The notes below the pieces were generated by a model. That model did not search any database. It was not told the DNA's origin and worked only from the letters and a program-made list of their open reading frames with translations. Positions 33,430 to 45,399 of a DNA stretch of 64,000 bases are shown here, piece by piece. The position numbers and the translations under genes are program-made. Within the stretch, counting starts at the first letter, position 1. Each line of letters starts with the position of its first letter. This DNA comes from Isoetes taiwanensis (lineage: Eukaryota; Streptophyta; Lycopodiopsida; Isoetales; Isoetaceae), in assembly GCA_021234155.1 (NCBI GenBank), contig JAJEKV010000002.1, positions 29,075,115 through 29,139,114 on the forward strand. Reading direction: 5' to 3'.

Positions 33430-33610
33430 TTTAAGCTGGTTAAATGAGAGATCAAGGAATTGCAGGCTCTTAACTTCAACAATTTCAGGTGGAACAATCC
33501 ATGTGCGCTTGTTGCTGGTAAGCATAAGAGATTGAAGATCGAATGCTACATCGAACATTTCTCTTTCTCGACCTCTTTGTGTGCGTACAAACTTAGCAAC
33601 GCAACGAACA
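33430..33610 (-). pseudogene. Leucine-rich-repeat exon fragment
   Basis: On the minus strand the frame reads FDLQSLMLTSNKRTWIVPPE, IVEVKSLQFLDLSFNQLK, covering one to two plant-type LRR units (L..L.L..N...IPPEI..LKSLQFLDLS.N.L). A good donor GTGAGT follows directly at 33425-33430, as if the exon were once spliced. No kinase or further LRR exons were seen nearby. Probably a stranded exon. Confidence 0.55.
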
Positions 33611-33769
33611 TTTTCCTCTGCCGACTCACTCATTGTGCTAGAATTATGTCTCATTGCTAGAATTGTCTGACATTGTAATAGTTGTGGTTGATTTATTTTT
33701 GTGCACTATGTTTTGTGTATGTTGGTTTAAGTCAAATAGTTTAAATGTGGGAAAAATTTAAATGCTTTG

Positions 33770-34404
33770 TGTGTGCAATTGTTGGAATGGAATAAATAGT
33801 TGAAATACAATTGCAGAACTGCGGCATTTTCTGAGAGGCTTATCTCTTTTTCCTCTGGATACCCCAGCACAATTTAAGACATGCATTTCAGAGCCAATTA
33901 CAGCGTTCAGTGGAGGTATGGCCAATCCTCGAGGCTTTCCAAATAAACACATCACATAGACAATTCACAAGTATTGAAACTATGTCCTCTGCATTCTCTA
34001 TATACCTCTTCATATCCTGCATGTTTTAGTAAGGATATTTTTAGTAGATCCTCCGAATTGTGGCATTTTTTTGCAATTCTCATAGCTTCAATCCCCCATG
34101 TTCATTCTTTATAATGTTTCCTGCTTTCAGTTTGCTTGATAGTGGAACTATTGTATTTACAAAATATGAATCAGATAATCCATCTAACCTGTTCTTGCAG
34201 CTTAAGGAAAATATCAATGGCCGTTGTCTCATTATCTTCCAACCCTCTTGCTTTGCTAATATGATGCCATATATATGTGGAAACAACCTGGAATGTGCTC
34301 ACTTTTTCTTTCAGCCCTGCTTGCATTTTCAGCCCACAATGATCTGGCGAGAAACGAAAACAACATGTAGCAATTGTTACAATAAGCTTTGAATTTCTTG
34401 GCAT
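33770..34404 (-). pseudogene. BAHD acyltransferase remnant
   Basis: Minus-strand pieces in three frames resemble the second half of BAHD (hydroxycinnamoyl- or acetyl-CoA-dependent) acyltransferases. KEKVSTFQVVSTYIWHHISK matches the S.FE...A..WR...KA block. LDGLSDSYFVNTIVPLSSKL matches the LP..Y.GN block. FGKPRGLAIPPLNAVIGSEM, near 33935, resembles the DFGWGKP region, but the diagnostic DFGWG is incomplete. No HXXXD catalytic motif was found. Frame changes near 34205 and 34060 indicate a pseudogene; introns are an alternative. Confidence 0.55.
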
Positions 34405-34409
34405 TTTAG

Positions 34410-35800
34410 CCCTTTTTCTTATATCTAGACAATAAGGCTATGAAACTTGCAGATCTTTGCTCTCTAGAAAAGAGCATAGTTTAGGGCTATAGCTTATATC
34501 GAACAACAACCACGGATCCCTTCATCTCGGCTATGGCCGACCATGACCGAATAAACGCCAAAATCTTGGTGCCATCACAAACCCGATGACAATATTTGAA
34601 GATATGCATAGATCGCCACGGGGCAAATCTAGTTAACTACAAAATAACATCAGAAATAAATATGAGCATAAGAAAACAACGCCAAAGATTAAAGGTAGAT
34701 AATGCAAAGACCTGAATGAGTGGTTGAGGCATAAGAGTCATTGAAGCAAAGGATTCTTAAGGCAAAGTGGCATGTTCCAACCTTCATTCCATTCTTGTGA
34801 AAAAGTTAGCAACCGATTTGATAACTTGGAAATTCTTAAGCATTGGTCAACTTGATCAAATCTCACGAATTCCAACATTATATTCACATCAAAATGACAG
34901 AGCTGCAGCTTTGCCCCATCTGATAGAACCAATTACATAGCATTTTTCCTTCTCGGCTGGCGCCACTTGATTACAGAAATTTCATATGCCTTTTGGATAT
35001 TTACTCGCAGCCTTCCATCAGCCCTTACTTGCATTCAATCCATCTTTATGCTGCATTGTATGCACAGTAGGTAGAATATGAGCAAATTTTGGTGCAGGCA
35101 TCCGATGGGGCAAATAAATTTCACCTTCAATATGAGCAAATAAACAGTCTCACGCCACCAATAACAGACCACAAAGTCTCTGTATTTGTTTAGTTGCAAC
35201 TAACACCTCTGCAAGATGTGGCATCCAGTGAAAGTTTTGTTAGCAATGTTTATCACCACTGTGCAGCATGGCAACCTAGAATCTTGGAGATATTCATACT
35301 TCCATCTTGAACTCTATTTTCAGTGCTGTAAGTTTGTGATATTTCATCCCTAACCTAAAGGTGCATACACATTTTAAAAAAGTCACCGACTAGTCATGTA
35401 TATTCCTCTAGTTGAGATATTGCGAAAACACCAACTAGAACTAAGCATGACAAATCTCGAAGGATAAATACACTTGATTGCCTTCAATGGCTTCAAATTA
35501 CGATCTCCTAGGCCTTTACATGATAAGTCTATAAAGATTTCCTTTCCAACAGTTTGAAAGGGTTTCGGTACATATTTGACCGTCAAAAAATACATCATAT
35601 GATGGAACCTCTCACGAGGGAAAACTCACCTTTATTATTCCAAATTGGACTCGTTTTGAAATGTCCACTCAAAAAATATGATACAACATCTCCCAAAGGT
35701 TAAGTTGGCATGCGGCTACAACTTTGTACAATCCCCTATACTTGCAAGATTATTCCTTCCGGAAACCGAATCCAACAATCTATTCACATTCACAGCATTT
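34410..35800. other. No gene recognised
   Basis: Possible upstream exons of the BAHD remnant could lie here (minus-strand frames at 34738-34932 and 35383-35598), but neither shows a BAHD motif. Confidence 0.35.
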
Positions 35801-35809
35801 AACAACTCG

Positions 35810-36300
35810 TTAGAACAGGTATGGAAAGTGATACTTTGATATCTGGATAGGATTAATCAAGTATAAATAGGATATATCTGAGAGAAACTCAACTAATACC
35901 TTACTGATTTGCTCCCCGATTGGCGAGAATTCTTTGCTAAGCATTGGAGATCCCTGCCAATACAACATCGGGAAAGTCCGATGAGACCTCTTAAGCAGCC
36001 TATGGTCAGTTACGATGCCATCCTCTTCACGAGGAACTCTTCCTAAGGCCAGACCCAATATGTCGGTGTTACTATTTACATATTCATTTTGTTTGGGACT
36101 CCACGTGATTTGGAATGCTCCACGACCCAACTTTTCCTCTGAGGGCTACCAAGTAGCATGGGTACCATTCGATAACTTCCGAAATTGGTAATACCCATCA
36201 TGAGAGAATGTTGATGGTGCTCCATAAAATCCGTTTCTGAAAAAAGGTAGGTTTCCATGGCCACCGATCCGCAGTGTTGAAGAACCCGAGCTAATAACCG
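35810..36300 (-). other. Coding-like segment of unknown family
   Basis: A 106-residue minus frame (GRGAFQITWSPKQNEYVNSN, then LGRVPREEDGIVTDHRLLKR) overlaps a 62-residue frame. Codon-like composition and lack of simple repeats suggest an old exon, but I recognise no domain. A further minus frame lies at 36625-36813 (MHPFAERPPTPGVQDKVDVF). It may be a decayed gene. Confidence 0.25.
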
Positions 36301-36949
36301 GGCGATGAAGATTGAGAAGATGATATTCCTAAGTGCGCATGATGAGGGGGACGATTGGCTGGACTTGGGACTTGCACAAGGTGATCTTGAAGATGAAGTA
36401 AAACCGGCTTGTGCACGAGGTGATATATCACCGTAGGCAAAATCGAGTCATTTCGGATGCCGCCATCAAAGGTTTAAACACGCATATCTGCTTACAGGGC
36501 GTGATAACATTGCATCCATGCCCTTGACCGCAATCTTGGAGAGTTATTCTCAACATCATGAATTGTGTTTTGATATCCACCTCCCTCGTCAATATCACAC
36601 TCTTGTCACTAACATTCCATTATTTTAACGGCAGAACTTTAATTGGTGATGCTTACATATGTCCCAAAGACTAACGGATGGTGAGACCATCAAATCAAAA
36701 ACATCAACCTTATCTTGAACACCGGGCGTCGGCGGCCGTTCCGCGAATGGATGCATTAGCAATGTTGCGGCCCGTTGCCCCAATGAAGGATTCCTTTGCG
36801 AGCAAAACTTCACAAAGCTCTTGCATTCTTTTGATAAAAAGTCCGAACGGTAGGAAGTTCCTTACTATTTCCTTCTTGGCTTACCCTTCCTTGGAGATGC
36901 TTGGAGCGTCGGCTATCTGCGAGAACGGGGATCTTGAAAGTGCGGAAGT

Positions 36950-37330
36950 ATGAAAGCCAAGATTGCTTGCAAAGCAAGAAACAGAGCAAGAAACGTGAAG
37001 GAAAAAAGAAATATTTTTCTATTAAAAAAATACACGTGTCGCACTTAGGTTTTTTCCTGGGACGGAAATATTTCATCAAACAAAAAATCAAACAGCCTTA
37101 TATATGTTGTGACTAGTCTGGTATCTTATGCATTTATGTACACCTTACACTAAAATCCTTAAACCTGCTGCTCATAATACACGTAACGTGTCCTCTATAA
37201 ATTGGACTCCAAATGTATACGATTGAGATGCTTCGTGTATTTTATTCATTGAACATATACAAAGACAATATAAAAGTGTTTGTCTCGTATAAATCACGAC
37301 ATGCTAAGTCTCCAGAAGGTATGAGTATAT
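36950..37330. other. No gene recognised
   Basis: AT-rich, no supported feature. Confidence 0.4.
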
Positions 37331-37339
37331 CAACAATAT

Positions 37340-37760
37340 ATTGTCATGTAACAAGCATTTGAACTACACACCTGTATTTAGAAAATGCAATGCCACATTT
37401 GTTGTTCTCTTTGGGTATGTCAAAATCCCAAGGTTCTTAGCATTTGTGTGCGCATCTTAACTACAGACGTGTATTTAGAAACTCAATGCCACGTTTGTGG
37501 TTGCCTTTGCCAAGGTTGGTTCCTAGCATTTCTCTTGTTTGCACTTGTGAATAGAGCATTTCATCCACCCAGGGCATTGATATGCTAGCAGACCATACTT
37601 ATTTGCCACAGAAAGGATGAAAGAAACACCCATTTGTGCATGTTGTGGATATCTGGGTTCCAGTTGACACGCATTCAAAATGTCGGTGGCGCGGTTAGGT
37701 TTCCTATGGACTGCCCGCTCTCCATGTTATAATGCAACATATACATTTTTCTTTTGTTGA
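37340..37760 (+). repeat. Dispersed repeat, copy 2, with internal duplication
   Basis: 37463-37760 matches 7215-7520. Its first part is also duplicated next door (ACCTGTATTTAGAAAATGCA and ACGTGTATTTAGAAACTCAA, about 90 bp apart). Confidence 0.65.
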
Positions 37761-39221
37761 TCTAATGCTGATGGGGTGTCAAATCAATAGAACGCAGGTG
37801 TTAATAGAAGAATAAATAATCTAGATACAATACTATATACTATACAAGGTTGGGACCTTGTTGTCATATTGTCCTCAGCAAAGGACACAGATCTATAACA
37901 AATTCAATCGGCATTAAACGATACGGGCAATGTTATGATATTATAATGCAGCATTTTGACACATATTGACAATCAGATTCGCGCATAATTGATGAACAGA
38001 GCTTGCTCATAATTGGCAGAGCAGTGAGGAGAATGAAGGTAGGCCATGTTCCAACATTGAAGGTTTTAAGATTGTATTTAAAATGGACCAGGGAATGGGG
38101 GATCAAATTGAATTGAATTGAAATAAAAGAAAGCCCATATGGTTGTTGATGGGATAGTGGTAACAATGGAAAATTGTCAGGACCCATTTAACCATGAAAT
38201 AATGGTCCTTCCAAAACAAATGAGAAATAAGACAAAATAGAACTAAATGTGATTTTGGACAAATATAAAGGTTTTTCAGGCTTGACCGGCACATGCCTTT
38301 TTTAGTAGATGGAAACCGACAATAGCCCGTTAATTTCGTTGAAATCCTACGGCCACCAAGTCTTGACCTTGTTTAACACACGTAATCCTCACCGCTGATT
38401 ATTTCAAAGTAAACGAGCTCTGGATATGGCGGAGAATTCCGACACTCCAGATTCTGAAGCGAACCGTCCCCGGGAAGACCTCGCTTAGTCAGCTCCTCGA
38501 TTTAATTAAAGGTATCCGAGGGCGAGAGGTTTAGCGATTACCCAAACAAGGAAACGCTCCAAATCCTGCTTTTAAGCTCCAAATCCTGTGCTTCTGCTTA
38601 AGATTAGAATTATTCCAGGTTACCGCTGTTGTAAAATAGTGGCAGCACAGTGCTAAATCGTCCTGTTTCCGGCAATAAATTATCCGTGTTGGGTTGCATT
38701 GCTGGCCCTGCAACTTGGCAGGGGTTGTAACAGCGGCGGCAACTGGATCCAGGTATGGGAAGAAGCTGATTGCTCTACAAAGGAAGAAGAAAGGAAAAAA
38801 GGGCGAAAAATAAAGAGGACCCGACTCCGAAACTGGAGCTTAAAGGAGCTCCATAGCCGGCCCGCCCTGTGGTCCTTCGTTCCTCTGCATTGCTTTCAAA
38901 AGGGGGATAAAATATAACCCAACCCATTTGCGCGATCCTTTTTCCAATGCTCTGGTTGATCCATCTTTTCAAGTGTCCGCATCTGCAGCACAACACTTGA
39001 AGCTCCATCATTGGGCCGGATCAATCCTACATCATCTCCTGCTTCATCAAATTCCAGTTGGATTTACTTTGCCCCTTTGGTACGCAGGGGAGGAAAAAAC
39101 AGGGGACGGGGTCACAGTTTCTGCCAATGCAGGCTCAAATCCGACTGTCCAGCTGCTATTTTTGCAATCTCATACTGCCTGCTCTTTAATCCGAGCCAGA
39201 TTTTTTATGTAGAAGGGGGCT
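37760..39221 (+). other. Upstream region and presumed 5' UTR of the glycosyltransferase gene
   Basis: No TE or exon recognised. The in-frame TAG at 39210-39212 sets the left limit of the coding frame. Promoter elements were not identified. Confidence 0.4.
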
Positions 39222-42030
39222 ATGGTGATGGCGGTCTCTGTGGATGGAAAAAAATTCCGGTGCTTCAATGGAGGTTCTGGTAAGTTTGCAAATGGGTGCT
39301 CGCCGAAGACGGCCAAAGCAGAGCTCCTGATCGGAATGGGCTCCTATAGATTTTCCCTGGTTGTGGGTGCTGCGTGTTTCTGCTCCTTCTGTTATGTTCT
39401 GCTGTTAGTCCTCACCGCGCAACCTTGCAGATTCTCTTCTTCCTTATCCTTTTCAAATCCATTCCAATGCAGAGGAGAAAAATGCAAGCTCCAGGAAAAA
39501 AATCTAGCCTCTGCGCAAGTTTCCAACGGTTCGTTCCCATCCTTCCATCGCCCAGATCACGAACAGGGCAGTGCTCTTAAAGCTCTTTCTGCTCTGCCCA
39601 TAATAGATTTGGAAACAGAAAGCAAAACCCACAGAAACGGATCAGCTCCGGCTTCCAACAAATCATCCTCTGCTTCAAGCTCGCATTCAGATTTGGCTAT
39701 GGCGACGGATTTAGGCAGGGACCCAGAAGGGGCACCATATAAAACAAGCCTGGATCATATTGTTTTTGGGATTGCAGCTTCTGCTAAGCTATGGCCGAGG
39801 AGAAAAGAATACGTGAAGATGTGGTGGAGGCCGGACCAGATGAGAGGATTTGTTTGGCTGGATAAGAATGTGAAGGGAAAATGGTCCAATGCATACCCTC
39901 CTTATAAGATTTCTGGCTCCGTTTCAAAGTTTAACTACTCAAACAAGCGCGGAAGCAGATCTGCCATCAGAATATCGAGAATTGTCTCAGAAACCTACCG
40001 CATTGGCCTCAAGGATGTGCATTGGTTTGTTATGGGCGATGATGATACCATTTTCATTCCTGAGAATTTGGTCGGGGTTTTGTCCAAATATGACCACCGG
40101 AAGCTCTACTACATTGGATCTAATTCTGAAAGCCATACCCAGAACTTGCATTTTTCTTACAATATGGCATATGGTGGAGGCGGATTTGCTATCAGTTACC
40201 CTCTTGCAATGGCTCTGGAAAAAATGCAAGATTCTTGTTTGCATAGATATCCTTACTTGTTTGGCAGTGATGATCGGATGCAAGCTTGCATATCAGAGCT
40301 AGGAGTTCCACTTACCAAGGAGCCTGGATTTCATCAGGTACTTAGTTTTTTCTTCCATATCGATATTTCATAACTTAGCCTGTTTTGTTCAATGTTCATA
40401 GCTCCAAACTCTTTGTTTTGCATTCGAGTTGCTTGTTTTTGGATTAAAGTCTCGTTTTTGAATGGTTTGTGCATTTGGATTGCTTGATTTGTGGATCAAA
40501 GGCTTGTTTCTGCATTTGGATTCCTTGCAATTTGGTTTCTTACACTTTTATCTTAGCTACACTAGCATTGCTTTTTAGTTAACGTACGCTATCATCTTAA
40601 AAAGAAACCATATCCGAGAGAATCTATGCCTTTGTCACGAAATCTCCTCTGAAAACTGCCATCTCCTCATCTTAAGCGTTTTACAAGCTCAAACCTTAAG
40701 AATTATTTCGGTTATAATGTTAACTACCGGAATTGAAGCTTTGCTTAAGGCAGGGTTAGCTAGCTATCTAGACCATCTTGTACTAGGCAATGCTTTTTTT
40801 CAGCTGGATCTAAGGCCTGCTGACAGATTCGTGTCCATGCACACACGATGGACTGGTTTGATAAAACCCCATAAAAAAGGCAACTGTTTTGCTTCAAAAG
40901 CATTCCATCCACCAAAAATGCTGTCTGCATCTGCTTATCCTTTCACTCAAAGGAAAATGGAAAAAGGAAAAGGACAAAGAGCCTTTCTACCATTTGCTTC
41001 TGCCTTCAGCAAAAAACTTGTTTTATGTGCTCTGCATTATTCCATTGGATTCTCTTTGCTGTTTGATGCCCTTGTTTTGAAACACTGTTAGAAAAATTCC
41101 TGTAAACCTTTCAACCTAACGTTCGGTACACATCCTAGGAATTTGGCACATAGTAGTAAAGAAAATTGCTAGTAGTAGTGTTAAAATTCTTAGAATAGTG
41201 TTGTAAGAAACTTGCAGAAAGTATTTTTATTTAGGTTGAGATTTTGTCCTTTAACAGTTCCTCTCTACCTTGCAGTTTGACATTTATGGAGATGCATCTG
41301 GACTCCTTACAGCCCATCCTGTGGCTCCTCTTGTTTCCATCCACCACTTGGATGTAATTGACCCCCTGTTTCCAAACATGACCCAAGTGCAGTCCCTGCA
41401 GCACCTCCGCAAGGCGATCCGTATCGACCCCGCTGGAATTATCCAACAGTCCATCTGTTATGACAAATGGAGAAAGTGGTCATTTTCTGTCTCTTGGGGA
41501 TATGCAGTTCAAGTTTTTAGAGGCATTATGCCACCTCGTGAACTCGAATTACCCGCTCGCACGTTCATAAGCTGGTACAGGCGGACTGAGGACAGCGGTT
41601 ACCCTTTCAGCACCAGGGCAGTGTCAAGAAATTCATGTGAACAACCTGCTGTTTTTTATATGGACAAAGTATCCTTGGGAAGTGATATGCTCAGCTCTAG
41701 CACATACATGAGAGAAGCAAAAAGAAGGGGGGACTGCAAATGGAGAATGGCTTCTCCAGCTGGTTTAGACTGGATTAGAGTAGTGAAGCAACCTACCGAC
41801 GGATCGTGGCACGAGGTACTCTTGCTCCTTTACCTCCTTACAATGCACACAGTTTTAAGCTTGCACCCTAATGTAGCACACATTGTTTTAAAACATTTCA
41901 CCATAATATATACTAATGTTGATCCTTCTGGCAGGCCCCTAGAAGACAATGCTGTACCATTACTAGATCCAACAGGAAAAATGTAGAGATCGCACTTGGA
42001 GCTTGCGCTGCCAACGAAATAATTGCCTAA
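39222..42030 (+). CDS. GT31-type (DUF604, Fringe-like) glycosyltransferase, three exons
   Basis: Exons 39222-40337, 41276-41815 and 41935-42030, all introns phase 0 with GT-AG ends, give 583 residues. The start is the first ATG after an in-frame TAG at 39210; a second ATG is two codons later. A short cytosolic tail, one membrane anchor (residues about 44-65) and a Ser-rich stem predict a type II Golgi protein. The catalytic part starts at TSLDHIVFGIAASAKLWPRR (about 175) and holds the metal-binding triple Asp in VMGDDDTIF (273-275) and YGGGGFAISYPLA. The C-terminus APRRQCCTITRSNR is typical of plant DUF604 proteins. The sugar and acceptor are unknown; beta-1,3 transfer is inferred from family. 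The only apparently intact gene here. Confidence 0.93.
40338..41275 (+). other. Intron 1 of the glycosyltransferase gene
   Basis: 938 bp, donor CAG/GTACTT, acceptor CTTGCAG/TTTGAC. It contains a 124-residue open frame (40717-41091) with no family match, taken as chance. Confidence 0.88.
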
Positions 42031-42052
42031 ATGAGTTCAATTCATTGCCGCT

Positions 42053-42058
42053 AATAAA
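42053..42058 (+). terminator. Possible poly(A) signal
   Basis: AATAAA 23 bases after the TAA of the glycosyltransferase gene. A distal site further downstream is equally possible. Confidence 0.35.
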
Positions 42059-42059
42059 T

Positions 42060-44020
42060 CGGTGACTAACATGGATTTATCGACTGGTGCACTGCTGTGA
42101 TTGTCAAAGTATCAGAGTTGGATCCTATTATCAGATCATATGCACCAGGAATGCATAGTTTAGAGTGTAAATCTGAGGAATCAAGTTATTATATTAGGAT
42201 TAAGCTGGTTGATGCAGCCTTTTGTACAGTCTGAATTGTTTTAGGAACAATAACATATTGTTTTGGCTGACTTCAACTTCAAGAAAGATATTAAAATTTT
42301 GCAGTGATGATATTCTATGGGACAATGCAGCAAAATGTTTGCTACAAAGTTAAGTAAAATAACTTAAATGCTTTGGCCAATTCGAGAAAAGTATTAAAAA
42401 ATGCTGCAAAGCTGGAATTTTCTTTCCAGACTATAGCAATTGTACCTTCAACATTGAAAAACAACTTGCGAACTTGCAGATGAAAAGGTGCTGGTAAGAA
42501 AATTCCAAAATTGTGTGAACAATTTTTGTTTGACATATGGTGGTATGCATGCTGCTGGAATAAAAAAGTGAGAGTGACCGAGCAGCAGAAATAGGCATTC
42601 ACGGGTATGAAAAGTGCAATTTTTAAGCAGCAAATTCTGAGGAAGTCTGAAATTTATTTCCAATCATAAAAGATATTCGAACAGAAAGAAAGCTGTAGTA
42701 TGTCCCGGTCGATCTATAATGTACTGCAAAAATCTCCGTCTGTTGCGTGTTGTAGAGGACTGTTTGGGCGGTCGTATTTCAGACAAAATCTGCGACAGTA
42801 TGAGCAGAAGAAGACACTGGCAGACAGAAGGTATGGTGTATTTTTCGCCTCAGTTTCTTGATGACAGATGGTGTGAAGCAATATATTTATTTTTGCAATA
42901 AATAGACGCGTCTTGCTGGTGCCATATCACGTCCTGTGATTTTATTTTGTTGGTTTCCTTTTTTTGGTGCAATTGGCTTTTGAAGCATGAAGCTTATGTG
43001 CCCTGTTACATCATGTTGTAATGTGACAAACCAACCAGCTTTCTTTAGCACTAGTGACCTCCCTCTCTCTCTTATTTTTTCCCTTAACTTTCTTGTGAAC
43101 AATCCCTCAGCCAAAGACAAAGAATGTGATATGGAGGGCATGCTTTATCTTTATCTAAGATAAGATCCCCTGCCCAAGAAAATATGGACCACTGCTCCTT
43201 AAAAAAAGGGCCTTTGTGGTGTGTTTGTGTGGGGGGATATAAGTGGCTACATAAACATGTCTCGCAAACTCTTTACTCACCATCTTTGTTTCTCATAGTG
43301 ATTTCCCTTCTATTTCCCTCGGCGAGAGAGTTTCAGTTAAAGGACTGCTCATTCATAATCATCAAATTAACATTAAGTTCAGCATTAACTTTAGCAAGTA
43401 CCTTGAATTAATTTGAACATTCCACTTTGGAGGAGCTCGGCAATGATATTGGAATTGATAGTATTATTAATAACTCGAGGGTTATTAATTACTTTTAAAG
43501 AGGTATCAACAATTTGTATAGTATCTTGAGAATTAATAACTATACAGTCATTATTTCTCATTGCTCATGTTGAGGCAGCCGCAGGATACTATACTGGATA
43601 TTTTTGAGGTGTAACCATTTGCAATAGCTTTGCCTTCACAAAAACTTAAGTTGCTTTTCTCATGTTGTATCTTGCATTTTCTTAGTTAGTGAACAACCCT
43701 TACCTTTTTTATTTGTAAGAAGGTCCTTCGAAGAGTGAGAACATTGACCAGCTTGATTGTTCTAACTTCCAAAATAATATTATTTAATGTGGAAGTGAGA
43801 ACTTAGTCTTTCATTTTACAATCATCTTACTGCCACCATCCTTAGGTTGATTTTGAATTCAAGTCTCCCTTTCTCTTGCTTGCTTTTTCTTTTGAATTCT
43901 CTTGAAACTTTCGTCAACTTTTGTCCAGGCAAAGTGCTCACTTTGCGAAGAAAGAGACAATCTAGAGGCATGGTTAAATGGATCTCTCAATATTGGTACT
44001 TGTGACCACACTCTTGTCTT
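42060..44020. other. No gene recognised
   Basis: AT-rich, no supported exon or TE protein. Confidence 0.4.
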
Positions 44021-44026
44021 TGCTAT

Positions 44027-44082
44027 CAAGGTTCTCGTGGACGTTAAAAATTCTTATCTTATCTTATCTTATCAATATTAAC
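44027..44082 (+). mobile_element. SINE tail
   Basis: GGTTCTCGTGGACGTTAAAA followed by a TTATC microsatellite, a variant of the common SINE tail. Head not recognised. Confidence 0.5.
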
Positions 44083-44089
44083 ATTGGGA

Positions 44090-44995
44090 TCAACATTAAT
44101 TTGGTACACATAACTGTTATTAATTTCCTCAGATTTATGGCAGTTTATTTCCATGGGATTATCATTTACTTTCTTCTCCAAGAATCTGTATACTAGAAAT
44201 GCCTGTGATTGCATTTTTGACAATGTGAGGGGAGACCGGACCATCTTAAAGATAGGGGAGATTTTTTACCATAAGCATCAGTGAAAAGAATGAGTATGGG
44301 TATGTCTTTGGAGAAATCAAGTTGAAAAAAGCTCTTGGAGGTCTGGAGGAAGAATATTCAGTAGAAATGTATGTCCCAATTGAATTAAAAAGAGCATTAA
44401 AGTGTTCTCCATCCCAATAAATAGGATTTAATCCTTGCAAAGAGGTTGAGGCAATGCAAGGTTGTTTTATTTTATCAATGTCAAGTTTAGGGTGCCATTT
44501 CAAACAGGTAAGCTGATAATTTCAAAGGTTAAAAGGCCTGTAATTTAGAAAGAGGTTTGTAGGTCTAGAGTTCCCACATTCGAGCATAACATAAGGCTAA
44601 TTTAGCCGTTAAACAACATTTATAAGAATACTCTTATGGAGGTTCAAACAGAAGGCCCATAGTTTATAAAGATATTAACCTTGATAATGACACCAGACTT
44701 ATCTTAAAATGAACAATAGACACATTTAAGGAAATACTATGATATAGAAGCTATTTACTTTCCTCCAATGGCCGAAGCTTGTTTAAGATAACATCCAGGA
44801 CATCATCAGTAAAAACTTCTTGAGTTCGTTTCGGAGCACCATACGATAGGGATCCTGCGTCTGAGGATCAATTGGATGGTGATTGCCAAAAACATTAGAA
44901 TCCGAAGAAAGATTATTCCAGACAGTGTTTTAAAGGAGACATGATCCATGAATTGCTTAATTTGATGAGTAATTAAGTAAAATCAACAAATAAAA
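44090..44995. other. No gene recognised
   Basis: No supported feature. Confidence 0.4.
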
Positions 44996-45000
44996 TCGTG

Positions 45001-45150
45001 CGCCCTTCAGGGCATGGTCTAGTGGCGGGACCTTAAACTGCCAAACCCGAGGTTCAAACCTGACCAATATCTGTCTAGTAATGGGGACCTTAAAAATCCA
45101 TTGCCCCGAGGTTACCGGTTCAAGTATGACCAATCAGTCATGTGGTCCTA
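45001..45150 (+). mobile_element. SINE head with tRNA-like pol III promoter, possibly dimeric
   Basis: GGCATGGTCTAGTGGCGGGA holds an A-box-like TGGTCTAGTGG, and GAGGTTCAAACC is a good B box 34 bp on. A second, weaker set follows (TGTCTAGTAATGG and CCGGTTCAAGT), suggesting a dimeric head. No clover-leaf tRNA with an acceptor stem could be folded, so it is not called a tRNA gene. Confidence 0.65.
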
Positions 45151-45392
45151 GCATATCGCGCCTAGGTAGTGGATTGGCTTTCATATGATATGTACAAGTA
45201 TGACCAATCGGTCCTGTGGTCCTAGCATATCGCGCCTAGGTAGTGGATTGGCTTTCATATGATATGTGGCCCTAGCATATCGCACCTAGGTAGTGGATTG
45301 GCTTTCATATGATATGTACAAGTATGACCAATCGGTCCTGTGGTCCTAGCATATCGCGCCTAGGTAGTGGATTGGCTTTCATATGATATGTA
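45121..45392 (+). repeat. 74-bp minisatellite
   Basis: Three full units and one partial start CAAGTATGACCAATC (45121, 45195, 45319) and end GGCTTTCATATGATATGT. The inside holds CCTAGCATATCGCGCCTAGG, an imperfect palindrome. Probably expanded from the SINE body. Confidence 0.85.
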
Positions 45393-45399
45393 GAATAAA

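Noticed and set aside
40717-41091. 124-residue ORF in the glycosyltransferase locus
   Set aside because: Lies wholly in intron 1, no recognised domain, no start context or transcript support.
45001-45060. Functional tRNA gene
   Set aside because: A and B boxes are present but no acceptor or anticodon stems fold convincingly; better as a SINE head.
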